A DNA stretch of 6,707 nt, from NCBI GenBank assembly GCA_028290805.1, contig JAQGJA010000075.1:1-6707 (forward strand), in the 5' to 3' direction. Below, piece after piece: positions 5,811 through 6,707 of this stretch. Under the pieces are notes generated by a model, which was given only the letters and a program-made list of their open reading frames with translations, was not told where the DNA came from and did not search any database. Numbering within the stretch: position 1 is the first letter of the stretch; every line of letters starts with the position of its first letter. Source of the stretch: Alphaproteobacteria bacterium (GTDB taxonomy: Bacteria; Pseudomonadota; Alphaproteobacteria; Micavibrionales; SZUA-601). Position numbers and translations under genes: made by a program.

Positions 5811-6707
5811 ATGCGTTACACTAATATAGCTGTTCTTAGCGTCATGATTTTAAGCTCTACCGCATTAAATGCGCAGGCGCAGGAAGTAAAAGGCCTGCAC
5901 AAGCATGATTCTTCCATCGCGCAATATAACTATTCGATCCCGATCATCGCCAGTGATTCTCCGGGTGGCGGTTCACTGAAGGATGATATTGATGGCGGCC
6001 GCGTTACCAAAGTGGCCCCGATTCCCCAACAGCCATTCCAGCAAAGCGGCGGGCAAATGACCCCGCCGATTTCCGGCAGTGCTCGCGCCCAATTGGCAAT
6101 GAACAGCGATGCGCCGGATTTTGCCTTGCCGATGGCTTCGGGCGGTTCTGCCACCTTGCATGATCTTTTGGCCAAGGGCCCGGCTCTTGTCCTGTTCACC
6201 CGCAGCGTCTCTTCGGCCCCGTCCCAGAAAGCGCTGCAGATTATCCAGAAAAACCTGGCCCAGTTCCAGGCCATTGGCGTGCAGGTCGTGGCGATCACCG
6301 CCGATTCCGGTGCGGCCTTGCGCACGGCCCAGCAAAAATACGGCTTTATGCTGCTCAGCGATGCCAATGGCGCAGTTGCATCGCAATACGGCGTAAAGCC
6401 GATGGGTAACGCCACCCTGTACAGCATCAGCGCCGATGGAAAAATCGCCGGTGTCCAGGCTAATCCAGCCATGGATCTGAACCAGGCGACTTTACCCCTG
6501 CGTGGTGAGCCTCAAGCTGCCATTACCGCCCCGGCAATGGCCCAAGACCAGCAGCCCTCGGCCGATGCCATGATCCAGGCCGTCCCAGGCGAAGCACCGG
6601 TTGCGACATTGACGCCGGTCGATCCGTCTAATATTCCGCTGTCTCCGGACAACCAGATCAACCAGGTCGCCAATGACCCGGCCATGAGCAATAATGCTGC
6701 CCCTGTC
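5811..6707 (+). CDS. secreted peroxiredoxin-fold protein lacking cysteines (partial)
   Basis: Frame open from ATG 5811 to the right edge, 299 codons visible, 3' end outside the window. AGAGG lies five bases before the start. The N-terminus is a Sec signal peptide with likely cleavage at AQA before Gln24. A low-complexity Gly/Pro/Gln linker spans roughly 50-95. Residues about 100-215 look like an AhpC/TSA or thioredoxin-like fold: APDFALP (101-107), ALVLFTRSVSSAP (125-137), GVQVVAITAD (156-165) and LLSDANGAVASQYGV (181-195) match peroxiredoxin landmarks in order. Where relatives carry the peroxidatic CPxC or PxxxTxxC-type segment this protein has SVSSAPSQ, and no cysteine occurs in any visible codon. 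It therefore cannot use thiol peroxidase chemistry as seen so far; a structural, binding or scaffold role is inferred. Beyond about 225 the tail is Ala/Pro/Asn/Gln-rich. It is divergent from rpoH. Confidence 0.75.
   Translation, partial: MRYTNIAVLSVMILSSTALNAQAQEVKGLHKHDSSIAQYNYSIPIIASDSPGGGSLKDDIDGGRVTKVAPIPQQPFQQSGGQMTPPISGSARAQLAMNSDAPDFALPMASGGSATLHDLLAKGPALVLFTRSVSSAPSQKALQIIQKNLAQFQAIGVQVVAITADSGAALRTAQQKYGFMLLSDANGAVASQYGVKPMGNATLYSISADGKIAGVQANPAMDLNQATLPLRGEPQAAITAPAMAQDQQPSADAMIQAVPGEAPVATLTPVDPSNIPLSPDNQINQVANDPAMSNNAAPV

Noticed and set aside
5930..6472. Minus-strand frames opposite the peroxiredoxin-like gene
   Set aside because: The plus-strand frame has promoter, ribosome site, signal peptide and fold landmarks. 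The minus frames are Trp/Pro/Cys-rich shadows.
1..6707. CRISPR array, transposase, integrase, tRNA or rRNA
   Set aside because: No spaced direct repeats, no recombinase motifs, and no tRNA or rRNA signature seen on either strand.

Overview
The window looks like ordinary chromosome from an alphaproteobacterium, with no phage, plasmid, CRISPR or transposase signal. The best lineage clues are the ribbon-helix-helix protein of the type common in Rhodospirillales-like genomes, the alphaproteobacterial style of the RpoH and Pgk proteins, and the moderate-to-high GC coding sequence. Genus cannot be fixed from the sequence; a Rhodospirillales- or Micavibrio-like lineage is an inference only.

Layout, left to right. 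Bases 1-193 are AT-rich, with a possible 24-codon small ORF and an extended -10 promoter. Bases 194-829 (+) encode a ribbon-helix-helix protein with a PAS-like C-terminal half. Bases 830-1099 separate two convergent genes and hold two palindromic intergenic repeats. Bases 1100-1882 (-) encode an alpha/beta hydrolase whose GTG start directly abuts the stop codon of pgk (1883-3103, -), so the two form a pgk-hydrolase unit. A short divergent region (3104-3190) carries a good sigma70-like promoter for pgk. It leads on the other strand into a secreted M48 metalloprotease lipoprotein with a LysM-like tail (3191-4642, +), closed by a strong intrinsic terminator. The heat-shock sigma factor rpoH (4710-5588, -) converges on that terminator. 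Divergent from rpoH, a secreted peroxiredoxin-fold protein without any cysteine (5811 to the right edge, +) runs out of the window.

Functionally, pgk is central glycolysis. The M48 lipoprotein and RpoH both belong broadly to protein quality control, in the envelope and cytoplasm respectively, but they are convergent and not co-transcribed. The cysteine-free peroxiredoxin-like protein shares the rpoH upstream region. I see no gene cluster that looks like a new defence or biosynthetic system. The most unusual items are the cysteine-less peroxiredoxin fold, the RHH-PAS architecture, and the zero-gap, same-frame TAA/GTG junction between pgk and the hydrolase.
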